Assembly: GCF_000621545.1 (NCBI RefSeq)
Contig: NZ_JHYA01000005.1
Span: 186,001 to 250,000, forward strand
Source of the DNA: Anaerovibrio lipolyticus LB2005
GTDB taxonomy: Bacteria > Bacillota > Negativicutes > Selenomonadales > Selenomonadaceae
DNA length: 64,000 bases
Direction of reading: 5' to 3'
The notes beneath the pieces are model-generated. The model was not told the origin of the DNA. It made no database searches and saw nothing but the letters and a program-made list of their open reading frames with translations. Numbering within the stretch: the stretch's first letter is position 1; each line of letters starts with the position of its first letter. A program made the position numbers and the translations under genes. Shown here one piece after another: positions 1 through 9,078 of this stretch.

Positions 1-1
1 C

Positions 2-1183
2 TTTGGTTATCTCGAGGGGCGTTTCTATGCTCTTTCCCATATATTCGTATGGATTATGATGCTGGTGGTGCTGGTAAATAATTTGGGTCTTATGTGGGTT
101 ACCATTGAGGCGACCACCTTGGTTTCAGCATTGTTGGTGGCCTTTAAGTTTACCCGTACCTCCTTGGAGGCTACATGGAAGTATGTAATGGTATGTACAG
201 TAGGTATCTGTCTGGCCCTTTTGGGTACCATTATTGTTTACTATATTCAGCTTTCTGCCATGGGCAGCGATAACCCATTAAATTGGCTGTACATGGTGGA
301 GCACAGCAAGAATATCGATCCGGTTATGGCTAAGTTCGCCTTTTGCTTTCTCTTTGTGGGCTATGGTACCAAGATTGGTTTAGCACCAATGCACGCCTGG
401 TTGCCTGATGCCCACTCCGAGGCCCCGGCCTTGACCAGTGGTCTGTTATCCGGCTCATTATGTATTTGTGCTATTTATGTGCTTATCCGTAACATCGTTA
501 TTCTCATGCCATCTATTGGCATAGATTTCATCAGCGGCTTATGCCTGTTTTTTGGTATATTTACCATTGCTGTGGCTGTACCGTTTGTGGTGGTGCAGCG
601 CGACATCAAGCGCATGCTGGCCTATTCCTCCATGGAAAACTTCGGCCTTATGGTTGCAGGACTTGGTTTATTTGTACCAATTGCCGCTCAGGCCATGCTG
701 CTGCACATGTTTAACCATGCACTGGTAAAATATTCACTGTTTTATACAGCTGGTACTATTATGGAGGAGTACGGAACGAAAAATATGATGCGGATTCATG
801 GCATGATGGTTCAGGTGCCTCGGACAGCCTGCTTTTTACTTCTAAGTATTGTTGCTATCCTTGGTATGCCACCATTTGGTGTATTTTTCAGTAAATTTTA
901 CATGATCTATGGCTTCTTTACCGCCGAGCATCCTTGGTTGGGCGTTATCACCCTGATATTGTTGGCTGGTATGCTGATTGGTATCCTGTATCATATTCTC
1001 CGCATGATGGGTGGTCAGTCGAAAAAGAAATCCTCCGGAGAGCTTTTTGGTGTTATTGATTCCTTGACCATTGCCGGATTGCTAATCTTTAGTGGAATTG
1101 CCAGTGCCGGGTTAAGTGAAATTACTGTCCTTAACCGCCTGTTGGAGGCTGCGGCCAAGATTGTATTGGGAGGTGTCGCATAA
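2..1183 (+). CDS. hyfF: Hydrogenase-4 component F-like membrane subunit (5' partial)
   Basis: Proton-conducting antiporter-like subunit (NuoN/NuoM/MrpD family, HyfF type) of a membrane-bound [NiFe] hydrogenase. The frame is open from base 2, so the gene begins upstream of the window; the first internal ATG at 56 is not the start. The visible ~393 residues are almost all transmembrane helices. The family segment KIGLAPMHAWLPDAHSEAP, with its conserved Lys, His and charged residues, lies near residue 125 of the visible part, followed by a helix with LLSGSLCICAIYVL. The stop codon overlaps the ATG of the large subunit by one base, so the two are translationally coupled. It would couple H2 turnover to ion translocation. 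HyfF is preferred over NuoN because the next genes are hydrogenase subunits. Confidence 0.9.
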   Translation, partial: FGYLEGRFYALSHIFVWIMMLVVLVNNLGLMWVTIEATTLVSALLVAFKFTRTSLEATWKYVMVCTVGICLALLGTIIVYYIQLSAMGSDNPLNWLYMVEHSKNIDPVMAKFAFCFLFVGYGTKIGLAPMHAWLPDAHSEAPALTSGLLSGSLCICAIYVLIRNIVILMPSIGIDFISGLCLFFGIFTIAVAVPFVVVQRDIKRMLAYSSMENFGLMVAGLGLFVPIAAQAMLLHMFNHALVKYSLFYTAGTIMEEYGTKNMMRIHGMMVQVPRTACFLLLSIVAILGMPPFGVFFSKFYMIYGFFTAEHPWLGVITLILLAGMLIGILYHILRMMGGQSKKKSSGELFGVIDSLTIAGLLIFSGIASAGLSEITVLNRLLEAAAKIVLGGVA

Positions 1184-2685
1184 TGATGACAACTATTATG
1201 CCAGAGGCCATCCTTATGGCAGCTGAAAAGATGTCCGCAGGTGGCAAGCATCCTCTCACAGCCATGTTTGGTCGTGATGAAACAGCCAATGGTGTGGGCT
1301 ATGTTATATATTGTTATTTTGAAATTCCCGAAAATAAGACCGTGGATGGATTTAAGGTAGTATTTAATCCAAACGGTTCTTTGGAGTATGATAGTATCAC
1401 CCATATTATCCCGGCGGCTGCCTGGTATGAAAGGGAAATTAAGGATATGTTTGGCTTGGTGCCAAAGGGTCATCCTGATCTTCGCTCATTAGTGCTTCAT
1501 GAAACCTTTCCAGAGGATTTTTACCCTCTCCGTAAGAACGTAAAGGTTAATGCCAAGGTGCGGGGGGAACGCCAGTTTAAGGTGCGTACTGCCAAGGGTG
1601 AAGGCCTTTTTGAGGTGCCGGTTGGACCAATTCATGCTGGTATCATTGAGCCAGGGCATTTCCGCTTCAGTCAGGCCGGTGAAGCCATGCTTCAGCTGGA
1701 TGCCAAGCTCTTTTACACTCATCGTGGCATAGAAAAGGCAGTGGAGGGCAAGACTCCTTATGAGGCTCTGCCTATAGTGGAGCGCATTTGCGGGGCCTGC
1801 AGTGTTTCCAACACCTGGAGCTTCTGTCAGGCGGTGGAAAAGGCTGTTAATGTTAAGGTTCCAAGACGTGCTGAAATTATCCGCACCCTGTTAATGGAGC
1901 TGGAACGTATCACCAATCATGTTGGCGATATCGGCAATATTCCCGCAGGTGTGGGCTTCAATCCAGCCATCAGCCTTGGTGGCCGCCTGAAGGAAAAGCT
2001 GATGCGTCTCTGCGAGGCCGTGGCGGGGAATCGTTTCCTCAGGGGCATGATTATCCCCGGCGGTGTGTCCATGGATATTACTCCTGAGCTTTGTGACCGT
2101 ATTCATCAAGTGATGGATGAGGTGGCTGATGGAGTGGAGGATATGGCCACCATGTTCCGTGAGCAGGAGAATTTCCAGAATCGTATTCAGACCACTGGTA
2201 TTGTGCGCAACCAGACTGCCATGGATTTGGCCATGGTGGGCGTTGGTGCCAGAGCCAGTGGCTATAGCCATGACAGTCGCTGCGACTTCTCTTATGGAGT
2301 CTATGATGAGCTGGACTTTAAGCCATATACCAAGACCATGGGGGATGTGGCAGCCCGTCTGCTGGTTCGCATCGGTGAGCTGTCTGCTTCCTTTGAAATG
2401 GTGGATAAGCTCATTGAATTGCTGAATAGCTGTGGGGAACAGGAGCTTTCCGTGGCAATGGAATATAATGAAGGTTCTGGCTGGGGCATCAGTGAATCTG
2501 CACGTGGCAGTAATTTCCAGTATGTGGCTCTTGATGGTGATGGCCGCATTGACAGACTCTTTGTCCGCAGTGCTTCCTATGCCAACTGGCCAGCCCTGCC
2601 TATTGCGGTTCAGGGTGATATTATTCCTGATTTCCCGCTTATTAACAAGAGCTTCGAGCTTTGCTATGCCTGCATTGACAGATAA
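1183..2685 (+). CDS. hyfG: Group 4 [NiFe] hydrogenase large subunit (NuoC-NuoD-like fusion, HycE/HyfG type)
   Basis: Catalytic large subunit. Residues ~1-120 are a NuoC-like 30-kDa domain (WYEREIKDMFGL, then the ETFPEDFYPLRKN segment); residues ~140-500 are NuoD/large-subunit-like. The nickel-binding L1 motif RICGAC supplies C203 and C206. The L2 motif ELCYACIDR supplies C494 and C497 at the extreme C-terminus. The protein stops directly after the Arg of CIDR, where HycE-type precursors are normally cleaved by an endopeptidase, so this subunit appears to be made without a removable tail. The usual Asp-Pro before the L2 Cys is Glu-Leu here. The start overlaps hyfF by one base. The FeFe type is excluded by the L1/L2 motifs. 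Confidence 0.93.
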   Translation: MMTTIMPEAILMAAEKMSAGGKHPLTAMFGRDETANGVGYVIYCYFEIPENKTVDGFKVVFNPNGSLEYDSITHIIPAAAWYEREIKDMFGLVPKGHPDLRSLVLHETFPEDFYPLRKNVKVNAKVRGERQFKVRTAKGEGLFEVPVGPIHAGIIEPGHFRFSQAGEAMLQLDAKLFYTHRGIEKAVEGKTPYEALPIVERICGACSVSNTWSFCQAVEKAVNVKVPRRAEIIRTLLMELERITNHVGDIGNIPAGVGFNPAISLGGRLKEKLMRLCEAVAGNRFLRGMIIPGGVSMDITPELCDRIHQVMDEVADGVEDMATMFREQENFQNRIQTTGIVRNQTAMDLAMVGVGARASGYSHDSRCDFSYGVYDELDFKPYTKTMGDVAARLLVRIGELSASFEMVDKLIELLNSCGEQELSVAMEYNEGSGWGISESARGSNFQYVALDGDGRIDRLFVRSASYANWPALPIAVQGDIIPDFPLINKSFELCYACIDR

Positions 2686-2704
2686 GGAGAGATGAGTAAA
2701 AGCT

Positions 2705-3445
2705 ATGTTTAAGGTTTTAGAACGTATTTTTAAAGACAAGCTGGCTACTGAGAAAATCTCTCTGGCAGGCAGTGATAGATATAGAGGGCCAATAGAGGGC
2801 AGTGCTAATGGTGATGTACTTAAGGCGTGTGCCGCTGTTTGTCCCGTAAAGGCCTTTGCTGTATCTGGTGAAGATTATACCATTGACTACAAGAAATGTA
2901 TTTTTTGTGGTCGTTGTGTGGAGGCCTGTGCCAATAAGGCCATAAATGAGTCCGGACTTCAGCATAAGCATGAGGATGCTCTGCCAGTATTGCTGGAAAG
3001 CGGCCAGGAGGTTTTACAGGATGTGTTAAAGGAGAAGCTGGGGCGTTCTCTCCATGTTCGTCATTTAGATGCTGGTTCCTGTAATGCCTGTGACTTTGAA
3101 ATGGGGGCCATGAGTAATCCTGTTTACGATTTGCATCGCTATGGTGTTCATTTTGTGGCATCTCCAAGACATGCGGATATGCTAATGGTGACCGGCGTGG
3201 TAACCCGTAATTTGGAGCAGGCTCTTAAGATGTCCTATGATGCTCTTCCAGAGCCAAAGCTGGTAATGGCCTGTGGTGCCTGTGCAGCTGGTGGCGAAAC
3301 CTATGGTGACACATACGCAGTTGTAGGAGCCGCTGATAAGGTGGTGCCGGTTGATTTATATGTACCAGGCTGTCCTCCAAGACCAACAGCCATGATTATG
3401 GGATTGTTGGCGGCTGCTGATATGCTAAAGGAAAAAATGAAATAA
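2705..3445 (+). CDS. Fused ferredoxin / [NiFe] hydrogenase small subunit (HyfH-HyfI-like)
   Basis: Electron-transfer subunit of the same hydrogenase. Residues ~35-85 are a ferredoxin-like domain with C42, C46, C65, C68, C71 and C75. The first motif lacks its first two cysteines, so probably only one [4Fe-4S] cluster forms (C65/C68/C71 plus C46). Residues ~115-246 are a NuoB/HycG-like small subunit with proximal-cluster ligands C126 and C129 (SCNACDFE), C193 (CGACAAGG) and C223 (PGCPP). In E. coli HycF/HyfH and HycG/HyfI are separate proteins. The Shine-Dalgarno AAGGAGAG at 2684 lies 14 bases before the ATG, and a six-codon ATG frame (2692-2712) overlaps this start. Last gene of the operon; a terminator follows. 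Confidence 0.88.
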   Translation: MFKVLERIFKDKLATEKISLAGSDRYRGPIEGSANGDVLKACAAVCPVKAFAVSGEDYTIDYKKCIFCGRCVEACANKAINESGLQHKHEDALPVLLESGQEVLQDVLKEKLGRSLHVRHLDAGSCNACDFEMGAMSNPVYDLHRYGVHFVASPRHADMLMVTGVVTRNLEQALKMSYDALPEPKLVMACGACAAGGETYGDTYAVVGAADKVVPVDLYVPGCPPRPTAMIMGLLAAADMLKEKMK

Positions 3446-3457
3446 TTAATTTACATG

Positions 3458-3488
3458 AATCGGGCTGCGTATTGCAGTCCGATTTTTT
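3458..3488 (+). terminator. Rho-independent terminator after hydrogenase operon
   Basis: A 10-bp stem (ATCGGGCTGC pairing with GCAGTCCGAT, one G-T pair) with a 5-base loop is followed by six T. It closes the hydrogenase operon before the OPT transporter. Confidence 0.9.
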
Positions 3489-3523
3489 GGTGGGAAAATT
3501 AAAATTAAATTGCCTAAATATTA

Positions 3524-3571
3524 CATGTATACATGCAAAACCTATATTAAATTTACCGTTTATGGTATAAT
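3524..3571 (+). promoter_or_regulatory. Promoter with extended -10 and a palindromic operator candidate upstream of the OPT gene
   Basis: TATAAT at 3566-3571 is preceded by TG at 3563-3564 (an extended -10); no good -35 is visible at 17 bp. The perfect 12-bp palindrome CATGTATACATG at 3524-3535 lies just upstream. Its GT-ATAC core resembles operators of GntR/FadR-type regulators. The assignment to a regulator is inference. Confidence 0.5.
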
Positions 3572-3628
3572 ATGTAACTGTGTTCACTGTATAAATACAG
3601 ATACATAAAATTTAGGGGGATTGTTTTT

Positions 3629-5647
3629 ATGAAACACGACGAGAATGAGTTTATGCAACACGAATTGCGTCTGCCTGAACTCACAGTTCGTGGTATGCTG
3701 CTGGGCGCTTTACTTACAGTGATATTTACTGCATCCAATGTATACCTCGGACTAAAGGTAGGACTTACTTTTTCCTCCGCCATTCCGGCGGCGGTAATAT
3801 CCATGGCGGTCTTAAAGATGGCCAAGGATGCGAATATTTTGGAAAATAATATGGTACAGACCCAGGCATCAGCGGCTGGTACTCTTTCAGCAATTATTTT
3901 CATTATTCCTGGTATGCTGATGATTGGTTATTGGCAGGGCTTTGAATTTTGGCAGACCCTGTTGGTTTCCCTGTGTGGTGGCTGTCTGGGCGTATTATTT
4001 ACCATACCATTACGACGGGCTATGGTTGTACACAGTGATTTAGCCTATCCTGAGGGCGTGGCAGCAGCTGAAATCTTGAAGGCTGGCAGCCATTCCGAGG
4101 ATACTGATGGCAAGAGCAGTGGTCTTAAGGAAATTATGGCCGGAAGTATTATTTCTGGTATTGTAGCATTGCTGACCAATGGCTTTCAGGTGATAGCTGG
4201 CGGTCTTTCTCTGTGGTTCCCTGTAGGCCGTGGTATTTCTCAGATTGCTTGTGGTTATTCTGGCGCATTGGTTGGTGCCGGATATTTGATAGGTCTCACA
4301 TCTGGTTTAGCTATTTTGGTGGGTATCATTATCGCCTGGTGCGGTTTTGTGCCATACTATACCATGACTGGAATACTGCCAGATGGTATGACCATGGAAC
4401 AGTTTGGTGGCGTTATCTTCAAGGATAGGGTTCGTCTTATCGGTGCTGGTACCATGGGCGTTGCCGCTATTTGGACCCTTATTACTCTGGCCAAGCCAGT
4501 AATTGAGGGAATGAAGGAATCATTGGCTGCGGTGAATATGTCCTCTGAGGAACGGGGCCTGCATCGCATGGATATTGATATGTCTCTTAAGAGCATTGGA
4601 GCAGTATTTGCCCTGACTATGATAGGTCTTTTGGGGATTTTCTTCGTCTTTGTTTCCGCCGAAGGACTTCCTATGAATGAGACCCTTACCTTTACCGTTG
4701 TTGGCGTTGCTGTGGCCACCCTTATGGGATTCTTTGTGGCAGCGGCCTGCGCTTATATGGCTGGTCTGGTTGGTACATCCTCCAGTCCTATTTCCGGTAT
4801 TGGAATCATTGGTATTATAGTTTCTTCTCTGGTAGTTTTGTTCCTGGCAAATTCCTTTGGCATCTTTGATATGCCAGGTGGAGAAAAGTTTGCTACTGCA
4901 ACTGCAATTTTTACTACCTCAATTATTTTAGCCATCGCCTGCATATCCAATGATAATATGCAGGATTTGAAAACTGGTTATCTTGTTGGTGCTACACCTT
5001 GGCGTCAGCAGGTGGCTCTGTTATTGGGCTGCGTAGTAGGTGCTTTGGTAATTGCTCCGGTTCTTAATCTCCTTTATGAAGCCTATGGCTTTGTAGGAGC
5101 TATGCCACGTCCCGATATGGATCCGGATCAGGTTCTTTCTGCTCCACAGGCCACATTGATGACTACAATTGCCCAGGGTATTTTCTCCAGTGAATTGGCA
5201 TGGGAATATATCTATATTGGCATTGGACTTGGCGTTGTTCTGATTTTGGCCGACCAGCTGTTGAAGAAGACCACCAAGAGCTGTGCCTTGCCACCATTGG
5301 CTGTAGGCATGGGTATTTACCTTCCACCATCTGTTCAGCTCCCATTGGTAATTGGTGCAGTTATGGGCTACTTTGTAAATAAGAGTGTCAGAAAGGCCAA
5401 GGGAGAAGAGGGAGAAGCCGAGGGCCTGCGCCGTGGTACCCTGTTTGCTTCTGGTCTGATAGTTGGTGAATCAATTATCGGTGTAATACTGGCTGGTATT
5501 ATAGTAGTATCCATATCTGGTGGCGGTAGTGATGCACCACTGGCTATTTCCGGTTTTGAAGCTGTCGCTGATTGGTTGGGCTTTATTGTATTTATGGTTG
5601 TAATGGCCATTTTTGTGAAGATTGTTAAGGGCAACGCAAACAATTGA
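3629..5647 (+). CDS. OPT family oligopeptide transporter
   Basis: Polytopic inner-membrane transporter of the oligopeptide transporter (OPT) superfamily, 672 residues, the usual length for bacterial members. The start (ELRLPELTVRGMLLGALLTVIFTASNVYLGLKVGLTFSSAIPAAV, a family-typical opening) and the later segment GTSSSPISGIGIIGIIVSSL are characteristic. About 15 hydrophobic helices are apparent. An SD (AGGGGGA) lies a few bases before the ATG. Bacterial OPT proteins are secondary carriers, probably proton-driven, for small peptides; some members carry metal chelates, so the substrate is uncertain. The neighbouring PepD dipeptidase makes peptide uptake the likelier role. Confidence 0.92.
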   Translation: MKHDENEFMQHELRLPELTVRGMLLGALLTVIFTASNVYLGLKVGLTFSSAIPAAVISMAVLKMAKDANILENNMVQTQASAAGTLSAIIFIIPGMLMIGYWQGFEFWQTLLVSLCGGCLGVLFTIPLRRAMVVHSDLAYPEGVAAAEILKAGSHSEDTDGKSSGLKEIMAGSIISGIVALLTNGFQVIAGGLSLWFPVGRGISQIACGYSGALVGAGYLIGLTSGLAILVGIIIAWCGFVPYYTMTGILPDGMTMEQFGGVIFKDRVRLIGAGTMGVAAIWTLITLAKPVIEGMKESLAAVNMSSEERGLHRMDIDMSLKSIGAVFALTMIGLLGIFFVFVSAEGLPMNETLTFTVVGVAVATLMGFFVAAACAYMAGLVGTSSSPISGIGIIGIIVSSLVVLFLANSFGIFDMPGGEKFATATAIFTTSIILAIACISNDNMQDLKTGYLVGATPWRQQVALLLGCVVGALVIAPVLNLLYEAYGFVGAMPRPDMDPDQVLSAPQATLMTTIAQGIFSSELAWEYIYIGIGLGVVLILADQLLKKTTKSCALPPLAVGMGIYLPPSVQLPLVIGAVMGYFVNKSVRKAKGEEGEAEGLRRGTLFASGLIVGESIIGVILAGIIVVSISGGGSDAPLAISGFEAVADWLGFIVFMVVMAIFVKIVKGNANN

Positions 5648-5675
5648 TTTATATTTTATTTAAGAGGCGAATGTA

Positions 5676-7136
5676 GTGATGTTGGATTATTCAGATGAAA
5701 TGATTATAGATGGCGTGCTGGAAGAATTTTCTCAGCTGGCCAGGATTCCCAGAAAATCTGGTCATGAGAAGGCAGTCAGCGACTATTTGGTGAAAGCCTT
5801 TTCTGATATCGGCTGTGAAGTACATCAGGATGAGGTAAATAATGTAATAGCTGATTTGCCCGCCACTGATGGCATGGAGTCTGCCCAAAAAATTATATTG
5901 CAGGGTCACATGGACATGGTTTGTGTGGCAGATCATGGTGTGAATTATGATCCGTTAAAGGACCCTATAAAGCTGGTGCGGGATGAAAAATTCCTCTCTG
6001 CAGATGGTACCAGCCTGGGTGCCGATGATGGTATTGGTGTTGCAGAGGCTCTTTATATTATGAAGAATCTGAAAAAACACGGACCACTGCGGGCCATAAT
6101 CACTGTGGATGAGGAGCAGGGAATGACTGGTGCCGTTCATCTGGATGCCAAATATCTAAAGGATGCCCAGTATCTCATTAACTGTGATTCGGAAAACTAT
6201 GACGAGCTCACCGTGGGATCTGCCGGCAGCGTTAATATTGATTTCAATCGTCAGCTGGAATATTCAGCACCTACTGGCAATAAGGCATATAAGATACACC
6301 TCAAGGGACTTCTTGGTGGTCATTCCGGCATGGAAATCAATAAAGGTCGGGCAAATGCCATTCGCATTATGGCTATGCTTCTTAATGCCCTTGATGAGGC
6401 TGGTATATCCTATGAGCTGGCCTCTTTTACAGGGGGCAAGGCAAGAAATTCCATTCCTGCAGAAGCAGAGGTGGTTATCTCCACCATGGCTGAGGACCAG
6501 GTTGTCCAAGAGGTTATTGATGCTGAGCGCGATAGCTGTCTTGATAAATACGGTGCTGTAGATAATGGTATTGAGTTTGAGCTTACTGCTGCTGCTCAGC
6601 CTCAGCGGGTTATGAGTGAGGATGACCGCGATAGTATCATTCGTCTGTTGATTTCCTTGCATAGTGGGGTATATGCCATGTCCCAGGTGGTACCAGGCTT
6701 GGTGGAAACCTCTGCCAATATCGGCATGGTGAAGCTGAAGGATGGGGAAGTGTTGAGTATTGCTTATTTCCCTCGTTCCTCCAATGATGCCAAGATAGAT
6801 GAGTTTATCCTTCAGGCGGATATACTGGCTCAGATGGCTGGCTTTACTGCTGTTATAGATAATCAGGCACCTGGATGGAAGGAAAATCAAAATAGCAAGC
6901 TGGCCAAGGTGATGCTGGAGGTTTTTGAGACCCAGAATGGGATGCCGATGAAGGTGGAAACCATCCATGCGGGGCTGGAGTGTGGCTATCATGTTATGAA
7001 AAATCCAGAGCTGGATGTGGTATCCATTGGCGTAAACACCTTTGATATTCATAGTCCAAAGGAAAGACTGGAGCTGGCCACCATTCCACCACAGATTAAG
7101 CTTATTGTGGAAACCATGGGCCGACTGGCTGAATAA
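5676..7136 (+). CDS. pepD: Aminoacyl-histidine dipeptidase (M20C, PepD)
   Basis: Cytosolic zinc dipeptidase of the M20 family, 486 residues, the usual PepD length. Metal-site motifs are in order: LQGHMDMVCV (His and Asp), the bridging Asp in LGADDGIGVAEAL, the Glu-Glu pair in TVDEEQGMTG, then INCDSENYDE. The lid domain carries LLGGHSGMEI. It hydrolyses broad-specificity dipeptides such as Xaa-His. GTG 5676 or ATG 5679 could start it; AAGAGG at 5662 is 8 bases before GTG. It is 28 bases after the OPT transporter on the same strand with no terminator between them, so import and hydrolysis of small peptides are probably linked. Confidence 0.93.
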   Translation: MMLDYSDEMIIDGVLEEFSQLARIPRKSGHEKAVSDYLVKAFSDIGCEVHQDEVNNVIADLPATDGMESAQKIILQGHMDMVCVADHGVNYDPLKDPIKLVRDEKFLSADGTSLGADDGIGVAEALYIMKNLKKHGPLRAIITVDEEQGMTGAVHLDAKYLKDAQYLINCDSENYDELTVGSAGSVNIDFNRQLEYSAPTGNKAYKIHLKGLLGGHSGMEINKGRANAIRIMAMLLNALDEAGISYELASFTGGKARNSIPAEAEVVISTMAEDQVVQEVIDAERDSCLDKYGAVDNGIEFELTAAAQPQRVMSEDDRDSIIRLLISLHSGVYAMSQVVPGLVETSANIGMVKLKDGEVLSIAYFPRSSNDAKIDEFILQADILAQMAGFTAVIDNQAPGWKENQNSKLAKVMLEVFETQNGMPMKVETIHAGLECGYHVMKNPELDVVSIGVNTFDIHSPKERLELATIPPQIKLIVETMGRLAE

Positions 7137-7175
7137 AAATTAAATTATCGCATAATTTTGTAGAAATACAGATAT

Positions 7176-7212
7176 GACAGGTTCCTTTGTCAAGGGAGCC
7201 TGTCTTTTTCTT
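7176..7212 (+). terminator. Rho-independent terminator after pepD
   Basis: Stem GACAGG..CCTT pairing with AAGGGAGCCTGTC around a short loop, followed by a T-rich run. It separates the OPT-pepD unit from the dat-pxp unit. Confidence 0.88.
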
Positions 7213-7312
7213 TTGTTTAATTTTTGGAAAAGTCTGGCAATTAACTTTGCCAAATGATAAAATGTAGCCAAGGAAAAGTGTTTCTTAATTTTTTAATCAT
7301 AGGAGTGATTAT

Positions 7313-8173
7313 ATGTTTAAAGAATTAGCTTATTATGATGGACAGTTAGGTACCCCTGATGAAGTGATGATACCGTTCAATGACCGGTCTCATTTCTTTG
7401 GTGATGGTGTATATGAGGCTACACCAGCCGGTAATCACGTTCCTTATCTGGTAGAGGATCATCTGGACAGATTTTATACCAGTGCAAATATTATGGATAT
7501 TAAGATTCCTATGGAAAAGGATGAATTAAAGAAGCTCCTGCAGGATTTGACCAAGCAGGTGGAAGGCCATACCCATTTTGTATATTGGCAGGTTACCCGT
7601 GGACTGGCAGCCCGGGACCATGTATATAGCAAGGATATGGTGGGCAAGCTGTGGGTTTACATCCGCCCTTCCAAAATTGGTGATATGGAAAATCCAATAA
7701 AGGTGCAGACCCATGAGGATTTGCGTTTTGAATACGGCAATGTGAAGACCCTGAATCTCCTCCCTGCTGTTTTATATTCCCAGGAGGCACATCATAAGGG
7801 CGTCACGGAGACAATTCTCCATCGTAAGGGCATAGTTACTGAGTGTGCCCACAGCAATGTTTCTATTTTAAAGGACGGGGCAGTGATTTCCCATCCAAAT
7901 GACCAGTATATTTTACGGGGTATTGCCAAGACCCACATGATTCAGGCCTGCTATCGCCTGGGGATTCCGGTTTACGAGCGGGAATACACTTTGGAGGAGC
8001 TTATGGATGCAGACGAGATTTTTGTAACTTCATCCTCAAACTTCCTTACCTTTGCTGATACTGTGGACGGCAAACCGGCGGGGAACAAGGACCCTAAGAC
8101 CAGAAACCGCCTTAAGGACGAGCTGATTAGGGAATATTTTGAATATACCGGCTGTACCAAGCTGAATGGCTGA
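7313..8173 (+). CDS. dat: D-amino-acid transaminase
   Basis: PLP-dependent fold-type IV aminotransferase (D-alanine/D-glutamate transaminase), 286 residues. The PLP Lys is K145 in [17 protein letters not shown], and E177 lies in VTECAHSN; both sit at the same numbers as in Bacillus Dat. The VTRG..ARDH segment (~94-103) is also typical of D-amino-acid transaminase rather than branched-chain aminotransferase. It interconverts D-Ala + 2-oxoglutarate and pyruvate + D-Glu and acts on other D-amino acids. It is the first gene of a co-directional run with 5-oxoprolinase and D-glutamate cyclase-like genes, which points to D-glutamate metabolism. The start at ATG 7313 has a clear SD (AGGAG). Confidence 0.93.
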   Translation: MFKELAYYDGQLGTPDEVMIPFNDRSHFFGDGVYEATPAGNHVPYLVEDHLDRFYTSANIMDIKIPMEKDELKKLLQDLTKQVEGHTHFVYWQVTRGLAARDHVYSKDMVGKLWVYIRPSKIGDMENPIKVQTHEDLRFEYGNVKTLNLLPAVLYSQEAHHKGVTETILHRKGIVTECAHSNVSILKDGAVISHPNDQYILRGIAKTHMIQACYRLGIPVYEREYTLEELMDADEIFVTSSSNFLTFADTVDGKPAGNKDPKTRNRLKDELIREYFEYTGCTKLNG

Positions 8174-8319
8174 TTAAAGTGATTACAGATTTTATTGATA
8201 ACAAATTTGAATATGTGAGCGATGAGGCTCAGCACATTAAGAAAACAGGGGCCTGCTTCTTTTGGGATGTGGGTCCCTTTGTTGTATTTGAGGAAAAACG
8301 CTTACCAATGGAGGAAAAA

Positions 8320-9078
8320 ATGAGCTGTGTGGATTTGAATTGTGATTTGGGCGAGAGCTTTGGTGCCTATACCATGGGTATGGATGAGGCGGTCATACCC
8401 CATGTTACTTCTGTGAATGTGGCCTGTGGCTGGCATGCCGGAGATCCCCTTATTATGGAAAAGACTGTGGCCTTGGCCAAAAAGCATGGAGTGGCTGTGG
8501 GAGCTCATCCAGGCTTTCCGGATTTAATGGGCTTTGGCCGTCGTCCTATGACCGTGACTCCTGAGGAGGCCGGGGCCTATGTAAAATACCAGCTGGGGGC
8601 GCTTATGGCCTTTGCCAGGGGACATGGAATGGAGCTTCAGCACGTTAAGCCCCATGGCGCCCTTTATAACATGGCGGCTAAGGATGAAGCTCTTGCCACT
8701 GGTATTTGCGAGGCTATTGCCTCTGTTGACAGGAGCATTATATTTATGGGACTGGCTGGCTCGGTTATGCTAGAGGCAGCTAAAAAGTGCGGCCTTGAAG
8801 TGGCCAGTGAGGTTTTTGCAGACAGAGCCTACAATGATGATGGTTCCCTTGTAAACAGAAAGCTCCCTGGAGCTGTGATTCATGATCCTCAGTTGGCTAT
8901 GGAAAGGGCTGTAAAAATGGCCAAGGAGGGAAAGGTTATCTCCATTAATGGTAAGGAAATCAATATAAAGGCAGACAGCATCTGTGTTCATGGAGATAAT
9001 GAAAAGGCCATTGAGTTGGTACAAAATATCCGCAAAGCCCTGGAAGGTGCTGGAATAGAGGTTAGGAGCCTGAAATAA
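8320..9078 (+). CDS. pxpA: 5-oxoprolinase subunit PxpA (LamB/YcsF family)
   Basis: Subunit A of the ATP-dependent bacterial 5-oxoprolinase PxpABC, which opens 5-oxoproline to glutamate. Family motifs: [17 protein letters not shown] at the N-terminus, [26 protein letters not shown] and [11 protein letters not shown] chose ATG 8320 because GGAGG lies 5 bases upstream and because family members begin just before DLNCDLGES, giving 252 residues. The same frame is open upstream to GTG 8179 (47 more codons) and beyond into dat, but the extension ([12 protein letters not shown]...) is not part of the known family. The stop overlaps pxpB by one base. Confidence 0.93.
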   Translation: MSCVDLNCDLGESFGAYTMGMDEAVIPHVTSVNVACGWHAGDPLIMEKTVALAKKHGVAVGAHPGFPDLMGFGRRPMTVTPEEAGAYVKYQLGALMAFARGHGMELQHVKPHGALYNMAAKDEALATGICEAIASVDRSIIFMGLAGSVMLEAAKKCGLEVASEVFADRAYNDDGSLVNRKLPGAVIHDPQLAMERAVKMAKEGKVISINGKEINIKADSICVHGDNEKAIELVQNIRKALEGAGIEVRSLK

